A DNA stretch of 64,000 nucleotides, from the NCBI GenBank assembly GCA_018896025.1, contig JAHIND010000008.1, forward strand, positions 186,001 to 250,000, written 5' to 3'. This DNA comes from Pseudomonadota bacterium (GTDB lineage Bacteria > Desulfobacterota > Desulfarculia > Desulfarculales > Desulfarculaceae). Both the position numbers and the translations under genes were made by a program. Numbering within the stretch: the stretch's first letter is position 1; each line of letters begins with the position of its first letter. The notes beneath the pieces were generated by a model. It saw nothing but the letters and a program-made list of their open reading frames with translations, made no database searches and was not told the origin of the DNA. Of the stretch, positions 43,342-52,296 are shown one piece after another.

Positions 43342-45375
43342 TCAGGCCTCCTCCAGCAGCAGATTGTTGTACTGGTCAACCTTCAGGCCCCAGCCGCCCG
43401 GCAAGTAGACGGTGGTGTGCTCGGACTCCACCAGGGCGGGACCCTGTATGGCGTGCCCGTTGCCCAGCTTGCCGCGCTCGTACACCGGCACCGTGGCCCC
43501 CTCGCCGCCCTTTTGGGTGAATATCCGGCGCTGGCCCCGCAAGGCTTGGCTCGCGTCGCCTGGGGCGGGCGGGGTTTGGGGGAAGTCGTAGTGGGGGACC
43601 GCGGCTTGGGCCAGCAGGCTGATGGTGTTCAGGCTGAGAGGTCCGTCGCCGCTCCAGCCCTGGGCGGCCAAAAGGGCGCGGGCCTCGGCCTGGGCCGCTT
43701 CCAAGGCCGCGGCGTCGCCGATCAAATCACCGGCCGCGCTCACCTTGACCTCGGGCCCGCCCTCGGCCGGTTGCATCAGAAGCTCCAGGGCAAAGGTGAT
43801 CTCCTGGGGCGCGAAGCCCTCGCCGCGCATGTCGCGCTGGGCCTCCTGTTCCATGGAGGCCACCGCCAAGGCCATGGCCTCGGCCAAACCGCCGTCCCCC
43901 AGGGGCAGGCCCACCCGGCGGTAGTAGAGATGGCCCACGTCCATGCCCAAGGAGGAGAAGGCCGAGAACACCGCCGAGAAGGGGGTCATGACGATTTTCT
44001 TGAGGCCGGCGGCCGAGGCGATATCGCAGATGTGGGCCGGTCCCGCCCCGCCGTAGACCACCAGCAGGGGCTCGAAGTCCGTGCCCATGTCCTTTTTGAT
44101 CTTGGCCAGCTCTTCGGCCATGGCCCGGTCGATGTCCTGCTTGATGGCCAGGGCCGCCTCCTCCGGGCTCACCCCCAGGGGCTCGGCCACTTTCTGGGTC
44201 AGCACCTCCCTGGCCTTGGCCGCGTTGAGCTTCATGGTCCCGCCCAGGAAGTAGTCCGGGTCCAAAAGGCCCAGCACCAGGTCCGCGTCGGTGACCGTGG
44301 GCTCGCCGCCGCCCAGGTCGAAGCACACCGGGCCGGGCAGGGCGCCCGCCGATTGGGGGCCCACCTGCAGGCCCTTGCCGTTCACCGAGGCGATGGAGCC
44401 GCCTCCCGCGCCGATGGCCCGGATGGAGAGCATGGGCACGTTGACCGCGAAGCCCTCCACGTCCGGCTGCAGAGTGTAGCTGGGCTGGCCCCCTCGCACG
44501 TATCCCAGGTCGAAGGAGGTCCCCCCCATGTCCGCCGAGATCAGGTTCTCGGCCCCGTAGAGCTTGCCGATCATGCGCGCGCCCAACAGGCCCGCGGCCG
44601 GGCCGGAGTTGTAGGTGTTGATGGCCCTGGTTTTGGCCACCCTGGCCACCGCCCCGTTGTTGTGCACGATGAAAAGGTTCTTGTTGTACAGGCGCTGGCG
44701 CAGCTCCTCGCCCGCCTTGTAAAGCAGGCGCACCAGCTTGGGGTGGATGTAGGCGTTGAGCACCGCCGCGTTGATGCGCTGGGCTTCGCCGCCTCGCCGG
44801 GAGATGTCCGAGGAGAGAAACACCGGCACGGAACCCAGATAGTCCCTGGGGTAGAGCTCCTTGATGAAGCTTCGCGCCATGCGCTCGTTGGAGGGGTTGC
44901 GGTCCGAGCCCTGGAGGGCAAGCACCAGGCAGCGGGCCCCGGCGTCGATCAGCTCCTGGGCCTGGGCCAGAACCTCCTGTGCCTCGGGCGGGGAAAGCAC
45001 CTCCCCGTTCGGCCCGATTTCGCCACCGATCTCCCGCACCATGTCCGGCGGCACCAGGGGGGGCTTGCCTTCCAGCTCTTTGCACGGAGCCATCTCGCCC
45101 TGCCCACGGCTCAGCAGCAGGCCCACCTTGGCGCCGTCGCGCTGGATGATGGTGTTGGTGCCGATGGTGTTGGAAAAGCGGATGACCTCGGTCTGATAGA
45201 GCAGATCCTCAACCGGGAGATCGAAACGACCGGCTCCGGCCTCGATGCACTTTAAAAAGCACTCGGTCAGATCATGTGGCGTGGTGGGCACCTTTACAGA
45301 TGCCGATTGGTCGCCCGACAGGAAAAACCCGTCGGTGAATGTGCCTCCAGTGTCGATATCTATGCTGAAGCTCAT
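43342..45375 (-). CDS. HyuA-type subunit 2 (hydantoinase A / ketone carboxylase)
   Basis: 677 residues; DIDTGGTFTDGF at the N-terminus, SADMGGTSFDLGY near 282, RAIGAGGGSIASV and LVVYGGAGPAHICDIA. A second HyuA-type chain distinct from HyuA-1. Two HyuA-type chains with one HyuB-type and one small zinc subunit resemble acetophenone carboxylase more than acetone carboxylase. First structural gene after the TetR gene. Confidence 0.92.
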   Translation of the reverse strand: MSFSIDIDTGGTFTDGFFLSGDQSASVKVPTTPHDLTECFLKCIEAGAGRFDLPVEDLLYQTEVIRFSNTIGTNTIIQRDGAKVGLLLSRGQGEMAPCKELEGKPPLVPPDMVREIGGEIGPNGEVLSPPEAQEVLAQAQELIDAGARCLVLALQGSDRNPSNERMARSFIKELYPRDYLGSVPVFLSSDISRRGGEAQRINAAVLNAYIHPKLVRLLYKAGEELRQRLYNKNLFIVHNNGAVARVAKTRAINTYNSGPAAGLLGARMIGKLYGAENLISADMGGTSFDLGYVRGGQPSYTLQPDVEGFAVNVPMLSIRAIGAGGGSIASVNGKGLQVGPQSAGALPGPVCFDLGGGEPTVTDADLVLGLLDPDYFLGGTMKLNAAKAREVLTQKVAEPLGVSPEEAALAIKQDIDRAMAEELAKIKKDMGTDFEPLLVVYGGAGPAHICDIASAAGLKKIVMTPFSAVFSAFSSLGMDVGHLYYRRVGLPLGDGGLAEAMALAVASMEQEAQRDMRGEGFAPQEITFALELLMQPAEGGPEVKVSAAGDLIGDAAALEAAQAEARALLAAQGWSGDGPLSLNTISLLAQAAVPHYDFPQTPPAPGDASQALRGQRRIFTQKGGEGATVPVYERGKLGNGHAIQGPALVESEHTTVYLPGGWGLKVDQYNNLLLEEA

Positions 45376-45421
45376 TGCCGTACCCTCCCTGTCGACTTAA
45401 CCCATTTTTATTTCCAACCGG

Positions 45422-46009
45422 TTAAGGCTCCCTAACCCGTGATATGCCGTGCAGGATGAATTCCGTGACCTCCCGGCTCGTCTCTTCGAAGCTCATTTGC
45501 CCCTCCGGCCGGTACCAGCGCAGGTGCCAGTTGACCACGCCCAAAATGTTGAAAGCAGCGATGGTGGGGCTTTTGAAATTGACCTCGCCCGCCTCTTGCA
45601 GCGCCAAGAGGTGTTCGCGGTAAAGGTCGAGGATTTCGCGTTGATACTTGAGGTTGGCTCGGTAGCCTTCTGGAGAAAGGTGTTCCTCGTCCAGGAAAAA
45701 GATCTTGGCCTCTTTTCTGAGGCCACGCGAAAGTTGCAGATGGGTCTGGACCAGTCTCTTGAACCGCTCTATGGGCGTGCCCGGCTGGTTGCTAGCCTCC
45801 TGCAGTTCGTGGAGCAAGCGCTCCGATGCGGTTTTCAGGATGGCCAGGAGGAGGCCCTCCTTGTTGCCGAAGTGGTGATAGATATTGGAGATGCTTAGTC
45901 CGGTGGCCTTGGCTATGTCCCTGATGGAGGTGCCCACGAAGCCACGCTCGGCAAAGAGTCCCAGAGCGCTTAGGGCGAGCCTGTCCTTGCTGCGGTTAGG
46001 TTCAGCCAT
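45422..46009 (-). CDS. TetR/AcrR-family regulator of the ketone operon
   Basis: 195 residues. The N-terminal helix-turn-helix is ALGLFAERGFVGTSIRDIAKATGLSISNIYHHF; the C-terminal ligand domain is FadR/PsrA-like in layout. It is 46 bases upstream of HyuA-2 on the same strand and preceded by palindromic sites, so it probably represses itself and the operon and responds to a ketone, acid or acyl-CoA. Confidence 0.92.
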   Translation of the reverse strand: MAEPNRSKDRLALSALGLFAERGFVGTSIRDIAKATGLSISNIYHHFGNKEGLLLAILKTASERLLHELQEASNQPGTPIERFKRLVQTHLQLSRGLRKEAKIFFLDEEHLSPEGYRANLKYQREILDLYREHLLALQEAGEVNFKSPTIAAFNILGVVNWHLRWYRPEGQMSFEETSREVTEFILHGISRVREP

Positions 46010-46454
46010 GCTGTCTCCCCGTGTTTGACGGATGATGACCGGTCGATCCGGTTTGTTTTCCGGAAACGAGGCCCGCCATCGACAATGTTGTGGAAACTCA
46101 GATGTGCAGGGGCAACTGTTCTAGATCGATCGATTGATCTAGTGTGAAATCGATGCTAACCGAACGATCGATCTAGGGTCAAGCGAAAATCTTGCCCGGC
46201 CGCCTTCAAGGCTCAAAAACCTTTCTTCACAAATAGGATTTATGGGATAACATACAAATATAAAAGTAAAAAATAGAAATGATAACCGGAGCGGCCACAT
46301 GGCTGGACCCTTTGGGACTGGTGATGCGGGCGGCGAAACTGGTTTGCCGGGAGGGCGAACGGGCCCGTCCAGGCCGGAGGAACTCAAGCCCCTGGCGGCG
46401 ATGCGTGCGGCTCCCATCCCCGCGCGGGGGATGGAGGCTGGGGCAGGGTAGGGG
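46010..46454. other. Control region upstream of the TetR gene
   Basis: A 445-base gap without a gene. It contains the two operator-like sites listed separately and an AT-rich stretch (about 46225-46280) that could hold promoter elements. I see nothing else in 46285-46454 except GC-rich hairpins near the end of the DUF35 gene. Confidence 0.5.
46121..46142. promoter_or_regulatory. 22-bp palindrome, probable TetR operator
   Basis: CTAGATCGATCGATTGATCTAG is palindromic except at two symmetric positions. It lies 112 bases before the TetR start. A related partial site, CGAACGATCGATCTAGG, lies at 46161-46177. Confidence 0.55.
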
Positions 46455-46859
46455 CTAAATCGGACGGAACTTGGGCAGGCTGTACTCCTCGGAAATGTCG
46501 TCCCATTCCACCTGCACCGGCATTTCGCAGGCCAGGGAATCGGGGGGCCGTCCCACTAGGTTGGTCAGCAACATGGGGCCCTCGTCCAGCTTAACCACCG
46601 CCACCACATAGGGCAGCTTGCCCTTGAAGGCGGGGTGGAAAGCCTGGTGGTACACCGCGAAGGTGTAGATGGTGCCCCGGCCGGAGGCCTCCATCCAGCG
46701 GGTGTTCTGGGAATGGCATTGGGGGCAGAGGATGCTGGGCGGCCAGCGCACCTCGCCGCAGACGCCGCATTGCTGAAACTTCAGCCGATGCTCGCGGCAT
46801 CCGTCCCAAAACGGCTTGCTGTCGGCGTCCGGCGTGGGCAATATTTTTTCAACGGACAT
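46455..46859 (-). CDS. DUF35 OB-fold/zinc-ribbon protein, second copy
   Basis: 134 residues from ATG 46859, preceded by GGAGGGGG. Zinc ribbon CGVCGEVRWPPSILCPQC (about 31-48), then OB fold (GRGTIYTFAVYHQAFHPAF, PYVVAVVKLDEG). Paired with the thiolase gene 2 bases upstream, as in the first DUF35/thiolase pair. Confidence 0.9.
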   Translation of the reverse strand: MSVEKILPTPDADSKPFWDGCREHRLKFQQCGVCGEVRWPPSILCPQCHSQNTRWMEASGRGTIYTFAVYHQAFHPAFKGKLPYVVAVVKLDEGPMLLTNLVGRPPDSLACEMPVQVEWDDISEEYSLPKFRPI

Positions 46860-46861
46860 GA

Positions 46862-48025
46862 CTACCCCCTCCTGAAGATCAGACAGGCGTGGGACTGCAA
46901 GGTCCCGCCGTTGTCGCTGCACAGGATGATCTGCGGCTCCTTGGTTTGGGTCTTGGGCCCCAGTTGCCTTGGACCGCAGCGTCCCATCAGCTGCATCACC
47001 GCCTCGGAGATGGGGGTGAGGCCCATGAAATAGGCTTCTGAGAGCTGGCCGCCGGAGGTGTTCACCGGCATGCGGCCGCCGGGCTCGATGGTCCCGCCCT
47101 TGAACCAGTCCTTTCCTTCGCCATAGCCGAAAAAGCCGTAGTCCTGAAGGGTAACCTCCACGGTGTAGGTGAAACAGTCGTAAATCTGGCAGGCGTCGAT
47201 GTCTGCTAGGCCGATGCCCGCCATTTCAAGCGCCGCCCGCCCGGCCTTCTTGGCGCCGGTGGGCCCGGCGGTGTATTGGGCCTGGGCTATTTCATTGCAA
47301 GGATTGTCCAGCCCCATGCCCATGATGAGCGCGGGCCGGTGCTTGAGGTCTTTGGCCCTTTCGGCCGAGGTGACGATGATGGCCCGGCCCCCGTCGTTCA
47401 TCTGGCAGTTGTCGAAGAGCCGGAAGGGCTCCACCACCAGGGGCGCGCCGTAATAATCTTCCTCGCTCATGGGCTTTGCGTGCATTATGGCCGCCGGGTT
47501 GAGGTTGGCCCACTTCCGCTGGCCCATGGCGATATGCTTCCAGGTATCGGGGCCGCGGGAGAAGGCGTGCATGCCCCTCCTGGCTGCCAGGGCGTAGCGG
47601 CCTACCGCCCCGAAGTGCCCGAAGGCCGCTTCACTTGCCCTGGTGTTGAACAGTAACTGGCGCATCCCTCCGCCCCACAGGCCGCTGTGCCCGTAGGAGA
47701 TGACTACGTAATTGCAGATTCCGGCGTCGAGCACGCCAACTGCGTGCTGTAGGTGGGCCCTGGATCAGTTGGCATCCTGGCTGATGTAGGTTGGAGTCAT
47801 GCCGAGATGCTGCGCCAGCAATTGAGGGGTGAGGTCCGGCTCGCCCGGGCAGGGGGGAAAATGGCGATAGGCGATCAGCCCGTCTATGTCCTCTTTTTTA
47901 AGGCCCGCATCCATTATGGCGTTGGATACCGCCTCCAGGTGAAAGCTTAGGGATGTCCGATCCGCAACCTTCCCCTGTGGCGTGTATCCGACTCCCACCA
48001 CGGCGTATTTGTCTTTTAAGCTCAT
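46862..48025 (-). pseudogene. Thiolase-family gene interrupted by one in-frame TGA
   Basis: Reading in one frame from ATG 48025 (GGAG upstream) gives a full-length thiolase-like protein of about 387 residues broken only by TGA at 47765-47767. Before it: YAVVGVGYTPQGKVADR ... TPTYISQDAN; after it: SRAHLQHAVGVLDAGICNY and GGQLSEAYFMGL, CSDNGGTLQSH. The frame is unchanged, so this is a single codon event. The stop falls where relatives carry a small residue (Ser/Ala/Cys) near the active-site loop. Either a recent nonsense mutation, a sequence error, or recoding (selenocysteine): a perfect hairpin follows 16 bases later. Confidence 0.75.
47730..47748 (-). other. Hairpin 16 bases after the thiolase TGA (SECIS-like geometry)
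   Basis: On the coding strand AGCACGC-AGTTG-GCGTGCT, a 7-bp perfect stem with a 5-base loop containing G within its first two bases. The loop centre is about 26 bases after the TGA, inside the range known for bacterial SECIS elements. Resemblance only; it may be chance in coding GC-rich DNA. Confidence 0.35.
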
Positions 48026-48475
48026 GCGGCATACTCCAATTACTGGGGCGGAGTTCAATTATTTTGTCTGGCTGATCTTAGCATCATCACGCAATTGAAT
48101 TGAACGGCGGGGGGGTATTTTACAAACCAAACCACCTGGCAGGCGCAAGCGCTCTAGTGACGCTGAGAGTCATGGGCATGGATGCTTGGCGCAGCGCCAG
48201 GCAAGAGAGGAGGGCGTCCAGGCGAGCCGCCTGGGAAGCGGCAGGTGCTCCCGTGGGCGCACGGCTTTGCGGGGGGCGAGGCGCCGCCTGAAGTTTAACC
48301 GAGGGTTTTTTGCGAAATTAAGCCGGGCGTTGCCGCCTGAAAGAACCCAGCCATACGCCAAAGGCGCGAGTGAACGCTGGTAGCGCCTTGGCCGGCCGGT
48401 GGTGCCGGACCGGTCAAGACACTTGCCAGACTTTCTCGCCTCGGGCCGCTTGCCGGGCCTGGATTACCTACGGTG
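48026..48475. other. 450-base gap rich in hairpins, no gene recognised
   Basis: Between the thiolase start and the 128-residue protein. It holds several short perfect hairpins, for example CCAGGCG-AGC-CGCCTGG at 48218-48234 and TGGCGC/GCGCCA near 48187-48199, plus an AT-rich start near 48050-48120. No open frame has coding character. Possibly a structured RNA or a dispersed repeat. Confidence 0.35.
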
Positions 48476-48862
48476 CTAGCTGGCCCGCTGCTGCTCACCC
48501 ATACCAGCGATTACCCGAACGTCGTTGTTCTTTTTGTTAAGCCAGCCGTGGTAAAGAATCAGCTCAGAGTGGTCGTCCAGGCTGCCGTATTCGCGCACCG
48601 CCACGCCCCGTCCCGCGGCCATGCCGGCGTCGTACACCCGGAATTCCCGGATGTCCTGGCCCTGGGCCGAGGGTTTTTGCACTTGTTTGAGCTTCCAGAC
48701 CCAGTCGGGATCTTCCTTGTAAGTGACCACCAACTCTCGGCCCACCGCGGCGTGGATATCCCGGGGCTTTTCGCCCTTGCCCGCGCCGCTGGCAGCCTGG
48801 GGGGCGCCTACCTGCTTTTCCTGCTTGGTCTGCTCGTCGCGTTTGAATAGCTTGCCAAACAT
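48476..48862 (-). CDS. Hypothetical 128-residue cytoplasmic protein
   Basis: Not recognised. It starts MFGKLFKRDEQ, has a charged, Gln/Lys/Ala-rich linker (12-35), then a compact region with VGRELVVTYKEDPDWVWKLKQV and FRVYDAG, and ends near a HGWLNKKNNDVR segment. No signal peptide or membrane helix. A strong AGGAGGTGA precedes ATG 48862 and a sigma-54-like promoter lies 49-65 bases upstream, linking it to the activator at 50756. Confidence 0.75.
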   Translation of the reverse strand: MFGKLFKRDEQTKQEKQVGAPQAASGAGKGEKPRDIHAAVGRELVVTYKEDPDWVWKLKQVQKPSAQGQDIREFRVYDAGMAAGRGVAVREYGSLDDHSELILYHGWLNKKNNDVRVIAGMGEQQRAS

Positions 48863-48910
48863 GTGTCACCTCCTGAATTTATGAGAGGCTCGTCAACCCT
48901 GGGCAGGTGG

Positions 48911-48927
48911 CTAGCAATATCCGTGCT
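48911..48927 (-). promoter_or_regulatory. Sigma-54-like promoter for the 128-residue protein
   Basis: On the minus strand TAGCACG-GATA-TTGCTA matches the consensus TGGCACG-N4-TTGCW except for A in place of the first G of the -24 GG. About 49 bases upstream of the start codon. Confidence 0.5.
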
Positions 48928-49052
48928 AGACCGCTAACCTGCCGAAAAAACACACTACGTTACTGGTAAAGGCGGCCCGACGGAAATCCGGTTTCCCATT
49001 TTGGGCCGCCGTTGAGGTGTCCGCATAGGGTTTAAGGAGAATTTATTAGCTA

Positions 49053-50504
49053 TTACAGTAGGTTGTCCTGATGAAATTCCGCTTCCCCCCTCGCCGTTAC
49101 GGCGCAGGCCTGTGCCGGCATCGCCACCGGTTCCGGCGGCTGGGCCAAGCCACGGGTGAGCCAGCCGTTCTTATGAGGGGTCAACAGGGCCCACACGCTG
49201 ATCCAGGACAGGGCCAGCATCCAAAACATGGTGTAGGGGAAGGCCCAGAGGAAGTTTGCGTTGCGGTGGCGCAGCACATAAACCAGGGCGGGAAGGCTGC
49301 CTCCGATCAAGGCGCCCAGCAGAAGGTTGACCGCCATGACCTGGGGACTGAGCAGGATCACCCCGATGGCGCCCAACTTGAGCCACTCCCCGGCGGTCAT
49401 GCGGAAAAGGTGGATCAGCAGGTTCACCCGTGCACCCAGGGCCGGGGTGTGACGGAAGTGTTTGAAGATGAAGCCGGTCATCACCAGGGTCTCGCGAAGG
49501 TTGCTGCGGGCCCAGCGCAGGAACATGCGGCACAGGCCCTTGTAGCGCAGGGGCACTTCGGTCAACACCACGGCCTGACGAGCGAAAAGGGCATGATAGC
49601 CGCACCGGAGAACCAGGTTGGTCAGGGCGCGGTCCTCGCCGATGTTGGCCGGGCGTCCGAAGAAGTGCTGGTTTAGCCAGCCCTCCAGATGGGGCCGCAC
49701 CACCTCCTCGCGGTAGGCGGCCAGGGCACCGGGGGTGGTCATAACCGTGTTGATGCGGCTCTGGGCCGCCCGGATGAAGTCGAAGCTGAAAACGAAGCTC
49801 ACCTCCATCATGCGGGGGATGATGCCTTGGCTTCGGTTGAGCACCCGCACGTTGCCCGCCACCGCCCCGCACTGGGGGTCGCGCACCAGGGGGGTTACCA
49901 GGTGGCGCAGGGTGTCGGGCAGCACCTCGGAGTCGCTGTCCACGGTGACCAGCACCGAGCCCCGGGCCCGAGCGAAGCCCTGGTACAAGGCGTGGCGCTT
50001 GCCCTGGTTGGAGGCCAGGCGCACCAACTCAATCCGGTCGCCCAACTCCTGGCCGGCTTTGCACATCCACTCCCAGGTGTCGTCGCGGCTGCCGTCGTCG
50101 ACGGCCACTATATGTAGCTTCTCGGGAGGATAATCGCCGTTAGCCAGGCTGCGGAGGGAGCCCAGCACCTGGGCCCCCTCGTTGTAGGCGGGCACCACCA
50201 CTGTGACCTCGGGCAGGTCCTGGTCGGAGCACGGTTCCATGTCGCGATAGGTGATTGCCAGGTAACTACGCCATACTATAGCGAAAATAGCGATTATCAG
50301 CGACAAACGGGCCAGGTTGAACCAGGGGGAGTCCTCCAATTGATAGCTCAGAAGCTCCAACTCGTCCAAAAAGTCGTCGCCAAAATGCCAGGCTGCCAGT
50401 CCCATGGCGACTAGGGCCGCCAGAGTGAGAATGGTGCCGGCTTTGGAAAAAATTCCGGTAAGGGCCCGCATGGGCTTTATGGAACGTATGGAAAAAGTGG
50501 CCAT
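49053..50504 (-). CDS. Membrane glycosyltransferase family 2 (hyaluronan/chitin-synthase-like)
   Basis: 483 residues. Two N-terminal membrane segments (about 20-40 and 62-82), then a processive GT2 domain: AYNEG, VAVDDGSRDD, VTVDSDSE, NIGEDRALTN and RWARSN (the Q/RxxRW-type acceptor motif). C-terminal membrane segments follow (about 365-455). This is the layout of NodC, hyaluronan and chitin synthases, which make and export a beta-linked polysaccharide. The sugar cannot be told. It stands alone behind a sigma-54 promoter. Confidence 0.9.
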   Translation of the reverse strand: MATFSIRSIKPMRALTGIFSKAGTILTLAALVAMGLAAWHFGDDFLDELELLSYQLEDSPWFNLARLSLIIAIFAIVWRSYLAITYRDMEPCSDQDLPEVTVVVPAYNEGAQVLGSLRSLANGDYPPEKLHIVAVDDGSRDDTWEWMCKAGQELGDRIELVRLASNQGKRHALYQGFARARGSVLVTVDSDSEVLPDTLRHLVTPLVRDPQCGAVAGNVRVLNRSQGIIPRMMEVSFVFSFDFIRAAQSRINTVMTTPGALAAYREEVVRPHLEGWLNQHFFGRPANIGEDRALTNLVLRCGYHALFARQAVVLTEVPLRYKGLCRMFLRWARSNLRETLVMTGFIFKHFRHTPALGARVNLLIHLFRMTAGEWLKLGAIGVILLSPQVMAVNLLLGALIGGSLPALVYVLRHRNANFLWAFPYTMFWMLALSWISVWALLTPHKNGWLTRGLAQPPEPVAMPAQACAVTARGEAEFHQDNLL

Positions 50505-50573
50505 GTACCAAATCCTAATGTGTTGTTGCTTTGAAGATGGGGCGGGGGGCCCGCGCAGCCACGCCCTAATATA

Positions 50574-50589
50574 AGCAATCTATATGCCA
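50574..50589 (-). promoter_or_regulatory. Sigma-54 promoter for the glycosyltransferase
   Basis: Minus strand TGGCATA-TAGA-TTGCT: GG and GC separated by exactly 10 bases with both flanking consensus parts. Start of transcription near 50562, 58 bases before the gene. Confidence 0.72.
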
Positions 50590-50755
50590 TTGCATAACCT
50601 GCTTGATTGCGTGATAATTTTAAAGAGATCGTCGGGAGGCGGAACCGCCGGTTCCCAGGGCCGCCGGGGCGGGGAAACGGCGTTTTTGTGGTGGGAAAAA
50701 GCGTGGCACGGCGCTAATATTCGCCCAGAAAACCTGTCTACCAGAGGGGTGGGCC

Positions 50756-52162
50756 ATGAAGTCTATGCTGGTGGCTACCACCGATTCTTCGGTGAAAGCC
50801 AGTTTGCGCAGCGCCCTTAAGCGTGGGCAACGATTGGAAGAAGCCGCATCGGCTCAAGCCTGCCTGGATCTTATGGCTCGGCGCCGCTTCGACTTGGCCT
50901 TCGTGGACATCGCCTTTATCAGCGAGCACCTCCCCTCCGGCGCGGAGCCAGACTACGCCGCCGCTCTCAAGCCCTTTCGCGCCTCCAGCAGTGGGCCGCC
51001 CCTAATTGTGCTCACCCCGGCCGAGCGCATCCGCCAGACCGTATCCGCGGTCAAGGCAGGGGCGGACAACTACCTCACCTACCCGGTGGACCCCCACGAG
51101 GTGGAACTGGTCATCTCCGGGCTGAACACCCGGCGGCAGATCGAGTCCGAGTTGGAGTACCTGCGCGAGAGCTTCTGGCGGGGCGAGGCTCAGGGGCTGG
51201 TGCGCACCCGCTCGCCGCTCATGCGCGAGGTCTACGAAAAACTGGAGATGGTGGCCCCCACCCGGGCCACGGTGCTCCTGACCGGCGAGACCGGCACCGG
51301 CAAGAGCCTCCTGGCTCGCCTGATCCACATGCATTCCTCCCGCTCGGGAGGCCCCTTTGTGGCGGTGCACTGCGGATCCATGCCCGACACCCTGGTGGAA
51401 AGCGAGCTTTTCGGCCACGAAAGGGGGGCCTTCACCGGGGCCGAGCGCCGCAAGCTGGGCAAGTTCCAGATCGCCGACCAGGGCACCATCTTCCTGGACG
51501 AGGTGGGCACAATATCCCCGGCGGCCCAGATCAAGCTCTTGCAGGTGTTGCAGGAGGGAAGCTTTTGTCGGGTGGGTGGGGAGCAGGACATCTCGGTGGA
51601 CGTGCGGGTGGTGGCGGCCAGCAACGTGGATTTGGCCAAGAAAATCAGCGAGGGCGGATTTCGCGACGACCTCTACTACCGCCTCAACGTCTTTGCCATC
51701 GAGCTGCCCCCCCTGCGCTCCCGCCGCGAAGACCTGCCCCTTTTGGTGTCCACCCTTCTGGAGCGGCTGAACCGCAACTATAGTAAGGGCATCACCGGGG
51801 TGGACGAGCTGGCCATGCAGGTCTTGAGCGCCTACGCCTGGCCGGGCAACATCCGCGAGTTGGAAAACCTCTTGGAGCGGGCCTACATCCTTGAGCGGGG
51901 CCGCAGCTTGAGCCCAGCCAGCTTCCCGGCCGACCTGGTGGCTCTGGAGCATCCCGGCGAGTCCGACGAGCCCAGCGAGGGCCAGAGCCTGGCCGAGATT
52001 CGACGCCGGGCGGTGGAAGAGGTGGAGCGGCGCTATTTGGAGCGCCTGCTGACCAGCAAAAAGGGCCGGGTGGACCACGCCGCCGCCCAAGCCGGGGTTA
52101 CCACCCGCCAACTGCGCAACCTCCTGGCTAAATACGGCCTGGCCTCCAAGAACTTCAAGTAG
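50756..52162 (+). CDS. NtrC-family sigma-54 enhancer-binding protein with degenerate receiver
   Basis: 468 residues. A receiver-like domain (1-120) keeps an Asp in FVDIAF but has LVATTDSS where the acidic pair is expected and YLTYPVDP where the conserved Lys should be, so ordinary phosphorylation is doubtful. The AAA+ domain has GETGTGKS, GAFTGA (the sigma-54 contact loop) and GTIFLDEVG. A Fis-type helix-turn-helix lies at the end (AAAQAGVTTRQLRNLLAKYG). Sigma-54 promoters flank it on both sides, its probable targets. Confidence 0.94.
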   Translation: MKSMLVATTDSSVKASLRSALKRGQRLEEAASAQACLDLMARRRFDLAFVDIAFISEHLPSGAEPDYAAALKPFRASSSGPPLIVLTPAERIRQTVSAVKAGADNYLTYPVDPHEVELVISGLNTRRQIESELEYLRESFWRGEAQGLVRTRSPLMREVYEKLEMVAPTRATVLLTGETGTGKSLLARLIHMHSSRSGGPFVAVHCGSMPDTLVESELFGHERGAFTGAERRKLGKFQIADQGTIFLDEVGTISPAAQIKLLQVLQEGSFCRVGGEQDISVDVRVVAASNVDLAKKISEGGFRDDLYYRLNVFAIELPPLRSRREDLPLLVSTLLERLNRNYSKGITGVDELAMQVLSAYAWPGNIRELENLLERAYILERGRSLSPASFPADLVALEHPGESDEPSEGQSLAEIRRRAVEEVERRYLERLLTSKKGRVDHAAAQAGVTTRQLRNLLAKYGLASKNFK

Positions 52163-52237
52163 TCCCCAGCCGGAAAACTGGCTTCCCCTCTCTCGCGACA
52201 CCCGAAAAAATTATAGGAAATACAGTCATATACATTA

Positions 52238-52253
52238 TGGCATGGCGTTTGCT
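52238..52253 (+). promoter_or_regulatory. Sigma-54 promoter for the peptidoglycan-binding protein
   Basis: TGGCATG-GCGT-TTGCT, GG-N10-GC intact; start of transcription near 52264, 33 bases before the GTG start. Confidence 0.78.
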
Positions 52254-52296
52254 TGTCCCCCAGTAGAACCGGCACCTGAACGGGAAAGGACAAAAG

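Noticed and set aside
50704..50726. TGGCACG upstream of the activator gene as a further sigma-54 promoter
   Set aside because: The bases 10 after the GG are AT, not GC, and no TTGC follows at the needed spacing.
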